Assembly (NCBI RefSeq): GCF_022410515.1
Contig: NZ_JACSDI010000003.1
Span: 248,001-312,000 of the forward strand
Length of the DNA stretch: 64,000 nucleotides
Direction of reading: 5' to 3'
Source of the DNA: Shewanella cutis
Lineage (GTDB): Bacteria > Pseudomonadota > Gammaproteobacteria > Enterobacterales > Shewanellaceae
The notes beneath the pieces were generated by a model that worked only from the letters and a program-made list of their open reading frames with translations, did not search any database and was not told the DNA's origin. Position numbers and translations under genes: made by a program. This document shows, piece by piece, positions 61,833 through 64,000 of this stretch. Numbering within the stretch: the stretch's first letter is position 1; each line of letters starts with the position of its first letter.

Positions 61833-64000
61833 TGGATATTGCTCGTTATTCGATTGCCAAGCGAACCAGCGTTTGGGTGATCATATGTTTGCTGCTGCTC
61901 GGTGGCTACTTGAGTTATCAACAATTGGGGCGGTTTGAAGATCCTGAGTTTGTGATCCGTCAAGCGGTGGTGATTACACCTTATCCGGGGGCGACCGCTA
62001 AGGAAGTGGCAGATGAAGTGACCGATGTTATCGAGTCTGCTGTTCAAGCATTGCAAGAAGTAAAGGAGATTAAATCGGTCTCCAAACAGGGCATGTCCGA
62101 GGTCACGGTTGAAATAGACTTACAGTTTGCCCGCTCCAAAGGTGAGCTCGATCAAGTATGGGATAAGTTACGTCGCAAAATCGCTGATGCGCAAAGGCAA
62201 TTGCCTAAAGGCGCGGGGCCTGCGATGGTGAATGATGACTTTTCCGATGTCTATGCGCTGTTTTATGCCGTGACAGGAAAGGGATATTCAGACAAGCAAT
62301 TATATGACTATGTTGATTTTTTGAGTAAGGAGTTGGCTTTAGTCGATGGAGTGGCAAAAACAGCTATTTTAGCCAATCGTCAGGAAGAAATTTATCTCGA
62401 GTTTTCTGCTGAGCGCCTGACGTCATTAGGGATGACCGCCCAGCAAATTTTTACCGTTCTACAAAAGCAAAATATCGTCACCGTGGCCGGTGAATTACCC
62501 GCGGGCAATATGCGTTTAGCTGTTATCCCAAAAGCGGCGGTTAACAGTATTGATTCGCTTAAAAATTTGCCACTTGGAGTGGGGAGTCAAGGCCAAACAT
62601 TACGGCTTAAAGATGTGGCTAATGTGGTTCGTGGCTACAAGGAGCCCATGAGTTTGATGATGGCCTACAATGGCGAACGTGCCATCGGGTTAGGTATCTC
62701 GAATATTAGCGGCGGTAACGTCGTTAATATGGGGGATGCGGTTAAAGCACGACTTGCGGAACTTGAAAATCAGCGTCCTATTGGCATGGAACTGAATGTG
62801 GTATCCATGCAATCTGATTCGGTAAAGGCCTCGGTTGCTAATTTTGTGGATAATCTTATCGCCGCCGTGGTGATTGTGTTTATCGTGCTCTTGCTATTTA
62901 TGGGGGTAAGATCGGGGCTTATTATTGGCTTTGTGCTGGTGCTGACGGTTGCGGGTACCCTGATTATTATGCTGATGGATGATATCGCCATGCAGCGTAT
63001 CTCCTTAGGGGCTCTGATTATTGCGCTCGGGATGTTAGTCGACAATGCCATAGTGGTCACCGATGGCGTATTAGTGAAACTGCAACAGGGCGAAGCGCGT
63101 GAAAAGGCGATAAGTGATGTGGTTAACGCCACGGTTTGGCCACTCTTAGGCGGAACCTTAGTCGGTATTCTCGCATTCAGCGCCATTGGTTTATCACCCA
63201 GTGATATGGGGGAATATGCGGGGTCCCTGTTTTGGGTAATCCTCTACTCTATGATGCTCAGTTGGGTATTTGCGGTCACGATTACACCTTTATTATGTCA
63301 TCAGTTTTTGCATGTTAAGCCGCAATCAGCTGAGCAGGACGAAGGCAAAATTCTTACATCATATCGTGCGATGCTTATCTGGGTGCTTGGTCATCGCAAA
63401 CTGACCGGACTTGGATTAATCGGCCTGTTAGCCTTGGCATTAGTTAGCATGGGTTTGGTTCCGCCTGGATTTATGCCGGAATCACAGAGACCACAGTTTG
63501 TTGTTGATGTTTATTTGCCGCAGGGCACGGATATTAACTACACCCATTCTGTGGTTGGTCGTATCAGTGATGAGGTTGCCAAAGAACCCGCGGTAACAGG
63601 GATCTCCAGCTTTATCGGAGGCGGAGGGCTGAGGTTTATGCTTTCCTATTCACCCGAGCCCCGCAATCCTGCCTATGGACAATTACTAATTGATGTGGAC
63701 GATTATCAACACATCTCAGCGCTGGTGGAAAAACTGCAAACGGGCCTTTCTGAACAATATCCTGATGCGTCTATCAAGGTATGGAAATTTATGCTCGGCC
63801 GAGGCGGTGGTAAGAAAATTGAGGCAGGATTTAGTGGTCCAGATCCAAAAGTTTTACGTGAGCTAGCCGAACAAGCTAAAGCCGTGATGTTGCAAAATCC
63901 CGAACTGATTGCTGTACAGGATGACTGGCGTCAGCAAGTGCCTGTGTTGGTGCCACAGTATAATCAAACGGTTGTGCAGCAAATGGGGCTGACGAGTGTA
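61832..64000 (+). CDS. RND efflux inner-membrane transporter (partial, cut by window end)
   Basis: The open reading frame begins at ATG 61832 (MDIARYSIAKRTSVW) and runs to the last base, 723 codons without a stop. It is an RND permease: helix 1 (VWVIICLLLLGGYLSYQQL), the PYPGATAKEVADEVTDVIE porter region, and the helix with GMLVDNAIVVTDGVLVKL, which holds the conserved proton-relay Asp. About two thirds of the usual ~1000 residues are present. With the adaptor upstream it would export drugs or metabolites through an outer-membrane channel encoded elsewhere. Confidence 0.93.
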   Translation, partial: MDIARYSIAKRTSVWVIICLLLLGGYLSYQQLGRFEDPEFVIRQAVVITPYPGATAKEVADEVTDVIESAVQALQEVKEIKSVSKQGMSEVTVEIDLQFARSKGELDQVWDKLRRKIADAQRQLPKGAGPAMVNDDFSDVYALFYAVTGKGYSDKQLYDYVDFLSKELALVDGVAKTAILANRQEEIYLEFSAERLTSLGMTAQQIFTVLQKQNIVTVAGELPAGNMRLAVIPKAAVNSIDSLKNLPLGVGSQGQTLRLKDVANVVRGYKEPMSLMMAYNGERAIGLGISNISGGNVVNMGDAVKARLAELENQRPIGMELNVVSMQSDSVKASVANFVDNLIAAVVIVFIVLLLFMGVRSGLIIGFVLVLTVAGTLIIMLMDDIAMQRISLGALIIALGMLVDNAIVVTDGVLVKLQQGEAREKAISDVVNATVWPLLGGTLVGILAFSAIGLSPSDMGEYAGSLFWVILYSMMLSWVFAVTITPLLCHQFLHVKPQSAEQDEGKILTSYRAMLIWVLGHRKLTGLGLIGLLALALVSMGLVPPGFMPESQRPQFVVDVYLPQGTDINYTHSVVGRISDEVAKEPAVTGISSFIGGGGLRFMLSYSPEPRNPAYGQLLIDVDDYQHISALVEKLQTGLSEQYPDASIKVWKFMLGRGGGKKIEAGFSGPDPKVLRELAEQAKAVMLQNPELIAVQDDWRQQVPVLVPQYNQTVVQQMGLTSV

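Overview
The window looks like chromosome of a Shewanella species. The evidence is a complete oleA-oleB-oleC-oleD hydrocarbon cluster, a DP-EP (SO1698-type) protein, a DUF3624 protein, enlarged PstC/PstA permeases, and a general gene content and order I associate with the S. oneidensis group. This assignment rests on recognised protein families; no database was searched.

Layout. 1-5.4 kb (minus strand): lipocalin lipoprotein, EamA exporter, a LamG-FAD oxidoreductase fusion and a PAS-GGDEF diguanylate cyclase. 5.6-6.8 kb: a first HUH transposase of the REP-associated type. 6.8-13.5 kb (minus): a small secreted protein, a two-gene unit of a membrane winged-helix/STAND-ATPase/TPR regulator and a DP-EP protein, then a lipase-like hydrolase plus DUF4785 lipoprotein operon. 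14-18.3 kb (plus): a TetR-HlyD-ABC ATPase-ABC permease operon resembling a reduced cecR-ybhGFS. 18.6-25.6 kb: acetyl-CoA hydrolase/transferase, LysE, DUF1415, DUF4136, DUF2797, DedA and ACT-domain proteins. 25.7-31.5 kb (plus): Pho box, pstC-pstA-pstB-phoU. 31.6-35.8 kb: an accessory patch with a truncated second transposase, hairpin repeats, a frameshifted cold-shock-domain gene and small unknowns. 35.9-41.5 kb: DUF502, BCCT transporter, YajD, DUF1289, methyltransferase. 41.7-47 kb: oleABCD. 47-55 kb: DUF3624, TerC/Alx, a secreted mono-heme protein, and an ABC ATPase with an ABC-permease/M1-peptidase fusion. 55.5-64 kb: a small unknown, a phosphohexomutase-family enzyme with a Fur-like box, VOC protein, two MITE-like elements, GyrI-like and WYL regulators, and an RND efflux operon cut by the window end.

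Most genes are ordinary housekeeping or transport genes. The less ordinary signals are (i) hairpins with a constant ATGGAT-like loop and changing but complementary stems on both sides of the second transposase; (ii) a 268-285 bp MITE present twice with interleaved (pseudoknot-type) inverted repeats and a compensatory base change between copies; (iii) a membrane STAND-ATPase regulator coupled to a putative self-cleaving DP-EP protein; (iv) a cold-shock-domain/membrane gene broken by what looks like a one-base deletion; (v) a 17-codon reading frame overlapping the pstA start; and (vi) a Fur-like palindrome beside the sugar-phosphomutase start. No rRNA, tRNA, CRISPR array or prophage was seen.
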